A stretch of DNA of 64,000 bases, taken from the NCBI RefSeq assembly GCF_039545795.1, contig NZ_CP154260.1:6887001-6951000 (forward strand). Reading direction: 5' to 3'. How positions within the stretch are numbered: the first letter of the stretch is position 1; each line of letters begins with the position of its first letter. Shown piece by piece: positions 45,097-53,199 of this stretch. The notes under the pieces were generated by a model. That model did not search any database. It saw only the letters and a program-made list of their open reading frames with translations, and was not told where the DNA came from. Source of the stretch: Chitinophaga niabensis (lineage in GTDB: Bacteria > Bacteroidota > Bacteroidia > Chitinophagales > Chitinophagaceae). Both the position numbers and the translations under genes were made by a program.

Positions 45097-45605
45097 TGCT
45101 TAATAGTATGGTCAATGCAACTTCGACTGATCACTTTGTTAAACTGGTGAATAACCGTTTCAAGTTTTCTTTGTTCCTGCTGTTTAAGTTACCCAGCGCC
45201 TGGCTGTCCGGCGTGAGGATCCATAAAATGGATGCACATAGCTGTACCACGGTAGTACCTTACCGCTGGTTATCACAAAACCCTTTCGGCTCTACCTACT
45301 TCGCCTGCCTGGCTATGGCGGCGGAAATGAGCACAGGTGTGCTGGCCATGGCACATACAAGCGGAACCTCTTCCCGTGTATCCATGTTAGTTACAGGGAT
45401 GGAAGGTATCTTTCTCAAGAAAGCCAAAAGCCGTACTTATTTTACCTGTGAGCAGGGAGATGCTATTCGCAATGCTATCATGCAGGCAATAGCATCCGGT
45501 AATTCTTCTGCTATCACAATTGGTATTACCGGCAGATCTGCGGATGGCACGGAGATCGCACAATTCAAAGTTACCTGGAGTTTTAAAAGTACATCCAAGA
45601 CATAA
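45096..45605 (+). CDS. DUF4442 hotdog-fold protein
   Basis: A 169-residue protein of the DUF4442 type, related to the thioesterase-like hotdog fold (FKFSLFLLFKLPSAWLSGVR, then HSCTTVVPYRWLSQNPFGSTYFACLAMAAE). It may act on an acyl-CoA or similar thioester, but the catalytic residue is not obvious. It overlaps the ppk1 stop by one base and precedes the beta-CASP nuclease by 12 bp, within a four-gene run. An in-frame ATG at 45108 is an alternative start. Confidence 0.82.
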   Translation: MLNSMVNATSTDHFVKLVNNRFKFSLFLLFKLPSAWLSGVRIHKMDAHSCTTVVPYRWLSQNPFGSTYFACLAMAAEMSTGVLAMAHTSGTSSRVSMLVTGMEGIFLKKAKSRTYFTCEQGDAIRNAIMQAIASGNSSAITIGITGRSADGTEIAQFKVTWSFKSTSKT

Positions 45606-45617
45606 AAAGAGAGTATT

Positions 45618-47021
45618 ATGAAGATTGCATTTCATGGGGCAGCAAGGACAGTTACAGGTTCCAAGCACCTGATCACGCTAAAGAACGGAAAGAAGATACT
45701 GTTGGATTGCGGTATGTTCCAGGGTATGGGCAGAGAAACAGTGGCCCTGAACCAGGATTTTGGATTTGACCCGAAGGAAGTGGATATCATGATCCTTTCG
45801 CATGCACACATCGATCACTCCGGTTTAATACCCCGTTTAAACAAACTCGGTTATACCGGAGATATCTTTTGCACGCGTGCATCCAAAGACCTTACAGAGA
45901 TATTGTTGCTGGATTCTGCAGAGATCCAGGAAGATGATATCAAATACGTGAACAAAAAGAACAAACGGGAAGGTAAACCGGCCATTGAACCACTTTACAC
46001 GCTGGATGATGCGAAACGCGCAGTAAAACAATTCCGTGGTGTTAATTACGGAGAATGGTTCCGTATAGACCCGGATGTGGAAGTGCTGTTCACAGATGCT
46101 GGCCATATCATCGGCAGTGCCTGTGTGCATCTCCGTATCAAAGAGGACGGGCAGGTACGCCAGATCACTTTCAGCGGAGACATTGGCCGTTATGGTGATC
46201 CTATCCTCAAATCTCCTGAAGTATTTCCACAGGCAGATTACATCATCATGGAATCTACTTACGGCAGTACGCTGCATGAAGATATTGCGCCTGGAGATGA
46301 AGCCTTGCTGCGTCACATCCAGGAAACCTGTGTAGGTAAAAGAGGAAAACTGATCATACCTGCATTCAGCGTAGGGCGTACACAGGAAATATTGTATGCA
46401 TTGAACCGTGCACAGTTAGCCGGTAAATTGCCGCGTGTAGAGCTGTTTGTAGACAGCCCGCTTTCACTGGAAGCCACAGAGGTCACAAAATCTCATCCGG
46501 AATGTTTTAATAAAACGGTGGCTAAGATGCTGGAGATAGATGATGATCCGTTTGATTTCCCCGGACTGCATTATATCAAAACAATAGATGAATCCAAAGC
46601 GCTCAACTTACGGAAAGAGCCTTGTGTGATCATCTCTGCATCCGGCATGGCGGAAGGCGGGCGTGTGAAACATCACATTGCTAATAATATTGATGATCCG
46701 AAAAACACCATCCTCATTGTAGGATATTGTGAACCGCAATCCCTTGGCGGAAGACTGATGCGGGGCGCCAAAGAAGTGCATATCTATGGAGATAAACATG
46801 AGGTACGTGCAGCTGTTGGGGTGATCCGTTCTATGAGTGCACACGGAGATTATGAAGATATGAGCCAATGGCTGGCATGCCAGATGCCGGGAGGAGTGAA
46901 GAAATTATTCCTGGTGCATGGAGAGTATGAAGTGCAAACGGTGTTCAAGGAATGGTTACTGAAGAAAGGATTTTTGGATATTGAAATTCCTGAGCGGCAT
47001 ACGGAAATTGGGCTGGGGTGA
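45618..47021 (+). CDS. metallo-beta-lactamase/beta-CASP RNA nuclease
   Basis: A 467-residue beta-CASP protein. The MBL fold carries SHAHIDHSG (His62, His64, Asp66, His67), DAGHIIGSACV and TFSGDIGR zinc motifs; the inserted beta-CASP domain (about 205-350) and a C-terminal RMMBL part with YGDKHEVRA and MSAHGDYEDM complete it. This is the CPSF73/TTHA0252-like class, endo- or exonucleases acting on RNA. It lies 12 bp after DUF4442 in the polyphosphate kinase run, so it may share that transcript. Confidence 0.93.
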   Translation: MKIAFHGAARTVTGSKHLITLKNGKKILLDCGMFQGMGRETVALNQDFGFDPKEVDIMILSHAHIDHSGLIPRLNKLGYTGDIFCTRASKDLTEILLLDSAEIQEDDIKYVNKKNKREGKPAIEPLYTLDDAKRAVKQFRGVNYGEWFRIDPDVEVLFTDAGHIIGSACVHLRIKEDGQVRQITFSGDIGRYGDPILKSPEVFPQADYIIMESTYGSTLHEDIAPGDEALLRHIQETCVGKRGKLIIPAFSVGRTQEILYALNRAQLAGKLPRVELFVDSPLSLEATEVTKSHPECFNKTVAKMLEIDDDPFDFPGLHYIKTIDESKALNLRKEPCVIISASGMAEGGRVKHHIANNIDDPKNTILIVGYCEPQSLGGRLMRGAKEVHIYGDKHEVRAAVGVIRSMSAHGDYEDMSQWLACQMPGGVKKLFLVHGEYEVQTVFKEWLLKKGFLDIEIPERHTEIGLG

Positions 47022-47030
47022 TGAATGTTG

Positions 47031-47093
47031 CTCTTTTAATCTTCCGGAGATTGGGATTTCATACAATAAATAAACGCCCTCTTTTAATCTTCC
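47031..47093. repeat. 15-bp direct repeat, one copy over the kinase stop codon
   Basis: CTCTTTTAATCTTCC occurs at 47031-47045 and 47079-47093, 48 bases apart. On the minus strand the right copy encodes the last codons and stop of the LytS-type kinase (EED-type end, LLED stop), and the left copy lies just beyond it. Confidence 0.6.
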
Positions 47094-50000
47094 AGCAAGG
47101 GGAACCATAAATTGATCCGGGTACCCGTTGCCTGACCTGTTGCATCTTTCAGGTCTTCTATATCAAAGAACGCATCCATATTGTACCGGCTGTTGTAGAT
47201 CTGCAGCCGATCTTTTGTTATCTGCACACCCCGTGAAATATGGGTGGGATGGCTTTGTTGTTTGAATACGCCAGCCGCTTCCCGGCCAACACCATTATCT
47301 TCAATGATACAATGGATCCTGTCTTCCCTGCGCGTGAATGAGATGGTCAATAACCCTTTTTCCTTTTTATGCAGCAGCCCGTGCCAGATAGCGTTTTCTA
47401 CAAAAGGCTGGATCACCATGGCCGGTATTTCCAGGAAGTCTTTATCCAGGGAAGGATCTATCACTATCTTATAATCAAAGTGATCATTGAGCCGTAAACG
47501 CTCCAGTTCCAGGTAGTTCTCCAGCATTTCCGTTTCCCGCAGAATGGTTACATTATTCAGTTGCGAGTGGTCCAGCACATTACGGATCAGGCGTGCAAAG
47601 CGGCTGAGATAAGAGAGCGCCTGCTCCGTTTCATTCTTCATCATAAAGGTCTGAATAGAATTCAGTGAATTAAAGATGAAGTGCGGGTTCATTTGCGCTC
47701 GTAATGCTTTCATTTCCAGTTGTGCCAGTTCTTCTCTGAAAGCGGCCTTGTTTTTGGCTTCTTTCTTCACCCGGTATAACCTGAAACGGAAATATCCGTA
47801 GATCATTGCCAGCACTGCAAGTATGCCTAAACCCCTGAACCACCAGGTTTGCCAGAATGCAGGTAATACACTGATGCGCAGTGAAGTGGTGTTGCGGGAG
47901 AACATGCCGGCCATGTCCATACTTTTTACATGGAAAACATAATCGCCGGGAGGAAGTTTGGTGTAACGTGCCACCAGCAGGTTTTCAGCAGGCACCCAAT
48001 CTGCGTCCACACCTTCCAGCAGATAATAGTAGCGCGTTTTTGAAGTGTGATATTGAAGGGATTTGAATTCAATACTAATAAAGTTCTGATCGTGCGTAAG
48101 CACCAGCGGGAATTGTGTGCCTACCACGGAATCTACAATGATAGGACTGTCCAGCACGCGGAAATCTACGATCGTTACATCCGGTGGCGGGGATTTTACC
48201 TGCAGGTGATCAACAGAAAACGAAACGAAGTGATCAGAAGCGCCTACGAGCAAATGCCCATTCTTCAGTTTTGTAATATGCCTGCGTACACGGCGGGGAT
48301 TATCTATAATATCATCATTCTGAATAAAGGCAGAGAGTGTGCGAGTGGCGGCATTGAGCCGGTAAAAACCATAGGGCGTAGTGAACCATACATTGCCTTC
48401 TTCTGCAGGTTGCATGCTCAGGATCCATTCATCAAAATGGATGGTGTTAAGCATTTGTGCCGTCCAGGTATCGCGGAGATGGTTATAAAAGTAAAGACCA
48501 TGATCTGTTCCGGCCAGCAGGATACTGTCGTTATAACGCAGGAGAGAAGTGATATTGCGCACGGTATCTCCATTATTACGGAACATGATCTGTTTTTCCA
48601 CAAGGCCGGAATTTTTATTAAAGCGCAGGATCCCGCCATAGGTGCTGGCTAGCCAGAGCGTTTCTTTTCCCTGTGGTACAATAGCCATCACGGCATTAAA
48701 ACGGCGGGTAACATTTAAGAGTTGTGGATAGCGGGTCACTTTATCCTGCTTCGGATTCCAGCGGACGATGCCATGCAGGTACAAACCTGTCCATATAGTT
48801 GTATCATTTTCCGGCAGCATGGTGAGTATTGCTTCATCCTGAAAGTCCCGGGGATGATGGTGGATGAATTTTTTATGGACAGGATCAAACTGAGAAACGT
48901 AACCATTTTCCTGCCCTATGAGGATGTGGCCGTTGGGCATTTCCGAAAAGCCCCAAACAAGGCCATGATCATCTGAAATGCCATTCCCTTTGGGATCATA
49001 ATCGTAATGTGCTTTCAGTTGCAATTTATCATCCAGCCATGCGAATCCCTTTCCCCAGTAACCAATGTAAACATCTCCGTTGGAGGCTGTGAAAGTGCCC
49101 GTCACTTCTGAATAAGGTAGTTTCAAAGCGCTGCCGGCAAATTGGTTCCGGTGATCATAGCGGGTGAAATTTTCTTTATGCAGGCTCATGATATTGATCC
49201 CGCGGTCCGTACCTATCCACAAATGACCATCCCGGTCATTGAGCAGGCAGTTGGTTTCATAATTGTAATGCAGGCCCAGTTCATCCTGTTTATTACCGGC
49301 GATATGCAGATTAAAACTGTCCAGCTTTTCGTTGTAACGGTACAACCCCTCATGTTCAAGGGCTACCCAGATATTGCCCATCATATCAGATGCCATATCG
49401 TATACCTGGTCGAAAGGATCTTCTTCTACTTTCGTAGTGAGCGGGAACTGGTATTGTTTTAAGGAATTGGAATCTGCATTATAGGCATACAGGTAATTAT
49501 AGCCGCGTGTGGCTATCCACATCCTTTTCTTACTGTCTTCAAATAATCTTTTGGAGCTGGCGCCAATGGACAATGCGGCAATTTTCAGGGGATTGTTATG
49601 CGTACTGTATATTTCTTTGCGGTTGTTGCTGAGGATATACAATCCATATTTCCCGCTGGCCCATAAACGGCCGAAAGAATCTTCCAGTAATGCACCTCTC
49701 AGTTGCGTGCGGATACTGTCAGGCATACCCGGGGGGACTCTGAATTTGTTGCTTTGCTCATCCAGTTGTAACAAACCCAGTGCAGTAGTGGCCCAGATAA
49801 CACCATGATGGTCCTGCGTAATATCATGGCAGCTGAGATTGCCCGGAACCGCAAGGCCCGCTTCCAGCGGGATGATCTTTACTTTGGCGGTGAGGGGGTC
49901 ATACACACGGATATTATCAGGTGTGCCCATCCAGATGCGGCTGGCACGATCTTCATATAAAGCAATGTTCTCGTAATAGATAGATCCGGGAAGGCGGTCG

Positions 50001-50224
50001 AAATTGGAAATGGTGACGAGGTGTTTACCATCGTAGCGTTGCAGTGAGGTGCTGGCAATCCAGATAAACCCTTTCCTGTCCTGCAGGATAGCGGAAACGT
50101 GGTTGCCGGAAAGTCCGTCTTCGATACAGAGATGCTGGAACGTATAGGCATTATGCTGCCCCTGTGCAAAAGCAGGCAGGTGTAATAAGAAGATTGCTGC
50201 AACAAAAATGAAAATCTTAGACAA
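47084..50224 (-). CDS. propeller-type LytS-family sensor histidine kinase
   Basis: A 1046-residue sensor. A signal peptide (1-20) leads to two seven-bladed propellers of the two-component-regulator type (Reg_prop repeats such as DRKGFIWIAS, DHHGVIWATT, DRDGHLWIGTDRGI; about 25-700), a Y_Y_Y domain (about 705-785), one membrane helix (about 800-818), and a His_kinase domain of LytS class with His in QMNPHFIFNSLNSIQ followed by HATPase_c (FVENAIWHGLLHK, DNGVGRE). The start is TTG at 50224, since no ATG precedes the signal peptide. A LytTR response regulator normally accompanies this class, but none is adjacent. The ligand is unknown. Confidence 0.92.
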   Translation of the reverse strand: MSKIFIFVAAIFLLHLPAFAQGQHNAYTFQHLCIEDGLSGNHVSAILQDRKGFIWIASTSLQRYDGKHLVTISNFDRLPGSIYYENIALYEDRASRIWMGTPDNIRVYDPLTAKVKIIPLEAGLAVPGNLSCHDITQDHHGVIWATTALGLLQLDEQSNKFRVPPGMPDSIRTQLRGALLEDSFGRLWASGKYGLYILSNNRKEIYSTHNNPLKIAALSIGASSKRLFEDSKKRMWIATRGYNYLYAYNADSNSLKQYQFPLTTKVEEDPFDQVYDMASDMMGNIWVALEHEGLYRYNEKLDSFNLHIAGNKQDELGLHYNYETNCLLNDRDGHLWIGTDRGINIMSLHKENFTRYDHRNQFAGSALKLPYSEVTGTFTASNGDVYIGYWGKGFAWLDDKLQLKAHYDYDPKGNGISDDHGLVWGFSEMPNGHILIGQENGYVSQFDPVHKKFIHHHPRDFQDEAILTMLPENDTTIWTGLYLHGIVRWNPKQDKVTRYPQLLNVTRRFNAVMAIVPQGKETLWLASTYGGILRFNKNSGLVEKQIMFRNNGDTVRNITSLLRYNDSILLAGTDHGLYFYNHLRDTWTAQMLNTIHFDEWILSMQPAEEGNVWFTTPYGFYRLNAATRTLSAFIQNDDIIDNPRRVRRHITKLKNGHLLVGASDHFVSFSVDHLQVKSPPPDVTIVDFRVLDSPIIVDSVVGTQFPLVLTHDQNFISIEFKSLQYHTSKTRYYYLLEGVDADWVPAENLLVARYTKLPPGDYVFHVKSMDMAGMFSRNTTSLRISVLPAFWQTWWFRGLGILAVLAMIYGYFRFRLYRVKKEAKNKAAFREELAQLEMKALRAQMNPHFIFNSLNSIQTFMMKNETEQALSYLSRFARLIRNVLDHSQLNNVTILRETEMLENYLELERLRLNDHFDYKIVIDPSLDKDFLEIPAMVIQPFVENAIWHGLLHKKEKGLLTISFTRREDRIHCIIEDNGVGREAAGVFKQQSHPTHISRGVQITKDRLQIYNSRYNMDAFFDIEDLKDATGQATGTRINLWFPLLED

Positions 50225-50253
50225 ACTGAATTCCCGATGTATGAACCTGGCTG

Positions 50254-50290
50254 GGTCCGGAACCGGAAACCGAATCCCGGGTTCCGGACC
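50254..50290. repeat. perfect 11-bp GC-rich inverted repeat
   Basis: GGTCCGGAACC (50254-50264) and GGTTCCGGACC (50280-50290) are reverse complements separated by 15 bases. It is in the 83-base gap between the SMP-30-like gene and the LytS-type kinase. It lacks a T-tract on either strand, so it may be an attenuating hairpin or a protein-binding site. Confidence 0.55.
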
Positions 50291-50307
50291 TTGGGCCGGT
50301 CATTAGA

Positions 50308-51159
50308 TTATTTTACATTTAACTGGTATGCGGAAACTTTATTTCCAAAAAAGGTAGGGATGTAAACAATTCTCTTTTTGGCATCATATCCAATGTCTGC
50401 TGTTTGCAGTTTTTCAGCCTGAGTATCCAGCATTTTGGTAACTGTGCCGGATTTGGCATCCACATAAAATACTTGTCCTCCCCAGCACGAAACTACGAAT
50501 TCCCCGCCTTTTACGTGTTCAATTCCATCCGTTCCCCCGGCAATTTTAGCCAGTTGGGTGAGTTTATTGTCTTTCCCGGCCCTGTAAAGTGCGCCATTAT
50601 CCAATACCAGCAAGCCATCGGGCATATAGAGCAGGCCATTTGGGCCTCTCAGGCCGCTATTGGCACTGTCCAGCAGGAGGGTGGCTTTTCCGTTCTGATA
50701 AGTGTGAACCGTCTTCTTTTTAGAGTCTGAAACGTATACTACGCCATTGGGGGAAGCAGTTACATCGTTCAGGTTGAGGGCACCTTCAATGGATTCGCGT
50801 TTGGTGATGGCTCCTTTTGCAATGTCGATGATAACGAGCGTACCCATATCTGCTACAAAGAGCTGGTTGCCAACAACAGCCATGCCTTTAGGGGCGCTGA
50901 GGCCTTCTACCCAGTTGAGGGTAGTGATCTTTCCGTCCGGGGAAAGTTTCGAAATGGACCCCTTGCCATCATTAGCCCAGGGGGCACCATCAATATTGGT
51001 GACGTAAAGGGTGTTCCTTTTGGCATCAAAGTAAACAGATTCAGGTACTTTTAAAGTAGTGTCTGAGGTCCATTTTTTCTCTAAACTGGCCTGGGCGGAT
51101 ACACGCACGAAGGGAACTGCTGCCATGAGCAGGCAAAGGATAGTCGCTTTTGGTTTCAT
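50308..51159 (-). CDS. SMP-30/gluconolactonase-like beta-propeller protein
   Basis: A 283-residue exported protein with a signal peptide (1-22, ending VRVSAQA). The mature part is a six-bladed propeller of SMP-30/NHL type (VPESVYFDAKRNTLYVTN, LSAPKGMAVVGNQLFVAD, LNDVTASPNGVVYVSD, LRGPNGLLYMPDGLLVLD). The Glu, Asn and Asp in these turns match the divalent-metal ligands of lactonases. A sugar lactone is a possible substrate, but no pathway neighbours are present. It is 83 bp upstream of the LytS-type kinase on the same strand. Confidence 0.87.
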   Translation of the reverse strand: MKPKATILCLLMAAVPFVRVSAQASLEKKWTSDTTLKVPESVYFDAKRNTLYVTNIDGAPWANDGKGSISKLSPDGKITTLNWVEGLSAPKGMAVVGNQLFVADMGTLVIIDIAKGAITKRESIEGALNLNDVTASPNGVVYVSDSKKKTVHTYQNGKATLLLDSANSGLRGPNGLLYMPDGLLVLDNGALYRAGKDNKLTQLAKIAGGTDGIEHVKGGEFVVSCWGGQVFYVDAKSGTVTKMLDTQAEKLQTADIGYDAKKRIVYIPTFFGNKVSAYQLNVK

Positions 51160-51347
51160 AACTGGTGAAAGATTAGGTATTAAATTTAATAAATCTTGGC
51201 TGGATGAAGAATTTTTGTACTTTGCCTATAATACAGTGAACGGATTTTTAAATTGCACGGCATCCACGTTAATCAACCGGGATTCAAATTATCGAGGATA
51301 TAACATTGCGTTAATAATCGCGAAACAACATTTATATATTTTTGGGC

Positions 51348-51938
51348 ATGACTAATGATGATCTGATCAGACGCAACTTCCGAAGCGTATGTGAAGCAGG
51401 GGATATGCAAGCCTATGACGAGTTATACAAATCACTCTACAGCAGGCTCATCCATTTCTCTGCTGCAGTGGTCGGCTCATTTCACCTGGCGGAAGAGATT
51501 GTTTCAGATGTGTTCATTATGGTCTGGCAGAAACGTTCCCAGCTTATTTCTGTAGAAAACCCCGTTGTTTATTTATATATCTGCACCCGTAACCTTTCTT
51601 ATAATACCCTTCAGCAACAGCGCAAACATCAGTATGCCAGCCTTGAGAACCTGGATACGGATGCCATTGCCATGAGCCCCGACCAGGAACATAATATGAT
51701 CTCCGCGGAAGTGGCCCAGAAAATAGAATCTGCCATCCGCAGCCTGCCTGCCCGTTGCCAGCTGATCTTCAGGCTGGTAAAACAGGACGGATTGAAATAT
51801 AAAGAGGTAGGCGAATTATTGGAAATTTCCCCCAAAACCGTTGATGCACAGCTCACTATAGCCGTTAAAAAAGTAGCAGAGGCTATCCGCCTGGATATGT
51901 CTGCTGAGTTAGCCCAGTCCTATTTATTGCGTCAATAA
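51348..51938 (+). CDS. ECF-type RNA polymerase sigma factor
   Basis: A 196-residue sigma-70 family ECF factor. Region 2 (YKSLYSRLIHFSAAVVGSFHLAEEIVSDVFIMVW) and region 4 (LPARCQLIFRLVKQDGLKYKEVGELLEISPKTVDAQL) are both present. The ATG at 51348 is chosen over an in-frame TTG at 51342. Next to it, fecR, susC and susD follow in order, the standard Bacteroidota trans-envelope signalling unit: the transporter senses its substrate, FecR is inactivated and the sigma factor turns on susC. Confidence 0.95.
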   Translation: MTNDDLIRRNFRSVCEAGDMQAYDELYKSLYSRLIHFSAAVVGSFHLAEEIVSDVFIMVWQKRSQLISVENPVVYLYICTRNLSYNTLQQQRKHQYASLENLDTDAIAMSPDQEHNMISAEVAQKIESAIRSLPARCQLIFRLVKQDGLKYKEVGELLEISPKTVDAQLTIAVKKVAEAIRLDMSAELAQSYLLRQ

Positions 51939-51990
51939 ATTTTTTTCTTTCTCTTTAGGGAACTTTTAACTTTTAAACTGTCCTTCTGAT

Positions 51991-53058
51991 ATGATGGATG
52001 ATCAAATCTGGAACCTGCTTGCCAAAAAGGTGGCAAACGAGCTGCTCCCCGAGGAAGAAAAGGAGCTGGCGCGCTTGTTACAGCAGCATCCGGATGCTTC
52101 TTATACCAAAGAAATACTTACCCAGGGCTGGAAGGATAAGCAAAAGCCGCTTAGCTCCGGGGATACGGAGATAGCACTGGAGAAGCACAAACGCAGGCTG
52201 GAATCGGCTGTGGAGGTGGAAGAGATCCCTGTTTATTCCAACCGCCGTGGCAACATCCGCAGGATGACGGTACGCATAGCCGGAGTGGCAGCAGCCTTGC
52301 TGATGGCATTCTTTATGGGCCGTAAATGGTGGAGCCAGCCTAAAATGGATGAGAACCGCCAGCAACTGGTTACCCATAAAGGTTCCCGCTCCCAGGTAAA
52401 ACTGCCGGACGGAACAACCGTATGGCTCAATGCAGGCAGTAAGCTGGATTATCCCAAACAATTCACAGGCAAACGCCGGGAAGTGATACTGGAAGGGGAG
52501 GCATTCTTTACGGTAACGAAAGATGCACAACGGCCCTTTATGGTACGCACAAAAACCTTCAGCATCCGTGTATTGGGAACTGAATTCAACGTAAGGGCCT
52601 ATCCGCAGGAAGACAGTGCAGTCACCTCTTTGGTGACAGGTGTGGTGGAAGTAGTGCTGGATGAAAAAAAGAACCAGGTGGTCAGATTAAAACCAAATGA
52701 AAAATTATCCATCCCCACTATCCAGCTGATAGAAGAAGATTCTGTGGAACATGTGGAGCCCGTTGTGATCAGGCTGATCAAATCCCCGCTCACTGTAGTG
52801 AGGGATAGCGTGGTAACAGAAACGGCCTGGGTGGAGAACAAGCTGGCCTTTAAACGCATGCCGCTGGAAAAGGTGGCAGTGATGCTGGAACAGTGGTTTG
52901 GCGTGGAAATACGATTTAAGAACAGTAACAAAAGACAGGAATACCTAACAGGCGTATTCCAGGACGAGAGCCTGGAAGAAGTATTAAAAGCCCTTGAACT
53001 AACCGGGGGATCATTTCATTTTAAAACAGATAAAGAGGGAATTATCTGGATCGAATAA
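51991..53058 (+). CDS. FecR-type anti-sigma factor
   Basis: A 355-residue membrane protein. A cytoplasmic sigma-binding part (about 1-90) is followed by one membrane helix (about 93-112) and a periplasmic FecR domain (about 120-235; DGTTVWLNAGSKLDYPKQF, LEGEAFFTVTKDAQRPF) and a C-terminal DUF4974 domain (about 280-355; KMPLEKVAVMLEQWFGVEI-like). It holds the upstream ECF factor in check until signalled by the SusC-type transporter. It starts 52 bp after the sigma gene. Confidence 0.95.
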   Translation: MMDDQIWNLLAKKVANELLPEEEKELARLLQQHPDASYTKEILTQGWKDKQKPLSSGDTEIALEKHKRRLESAVEVEEIPVYSNRRGNIRRMTVRIAGVAAALLMAFFMGRKWWSQPKMDENRQQLVTHKGSRSQVKLPDGTTVWLNAGSKLDYPKQFTGKRREVILEGEAFFTVTKDAQRPFMVRTKTFSIRVLGTEFNVRAYPQEDSAVTSLVTGVVEVVLDEKKNQVVRLKPNEKLSIPTIQLIEEDSVEHVEPVVIRLIKSPLTVVRDSVVTETAWVENKLAFKRMPLEKVAVMLEQWFGVEIRFKNSNKRQEYLTGVFQDESLEEVLKALELTGGSFHFKTDKEGIIWIE

Positions 53059-53103
53059 ACAAGCAATAGACATATAATATTTGGCAATGAACCGAAATAA
53101 AAA

Positions 53104-53128
53104 CGGGAAATGTTCGCACCATTTCCCG
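53104..53128 (+). other. hairpin between fecR and susC
   Basis: CGGGAAATG (53104-53112) and CATTTCCCG (53120-53128) form a perfect 9-bp stem with a 7-base loop. No T-tract follows, so it may separate expression of fecR from that of susC by attenuation or RNA processing. Confidence 0.55.
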
Positions 53129-53199
53129 CTGAATATCGGTTAGTGACATTGCTATGCGTAAACATGTAACCAATTATCAATTAACCAACACTCAAAGGT

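Noticed and set aside
41828..47021. A complete Pycsar or CBASS defence system
   Set aside because: Only the effector-like domain is present. No pyrimidine cyclase, CD-NTase or other defence gene is seen here, and the neighbours are metabolic genes.
50254..50290. Rho-independent terminator after the SMP-30-like gene
   Set aside because: The stem is perfect, but neither strand has a T-tract after it, so it is listed as an inverted repeat only.
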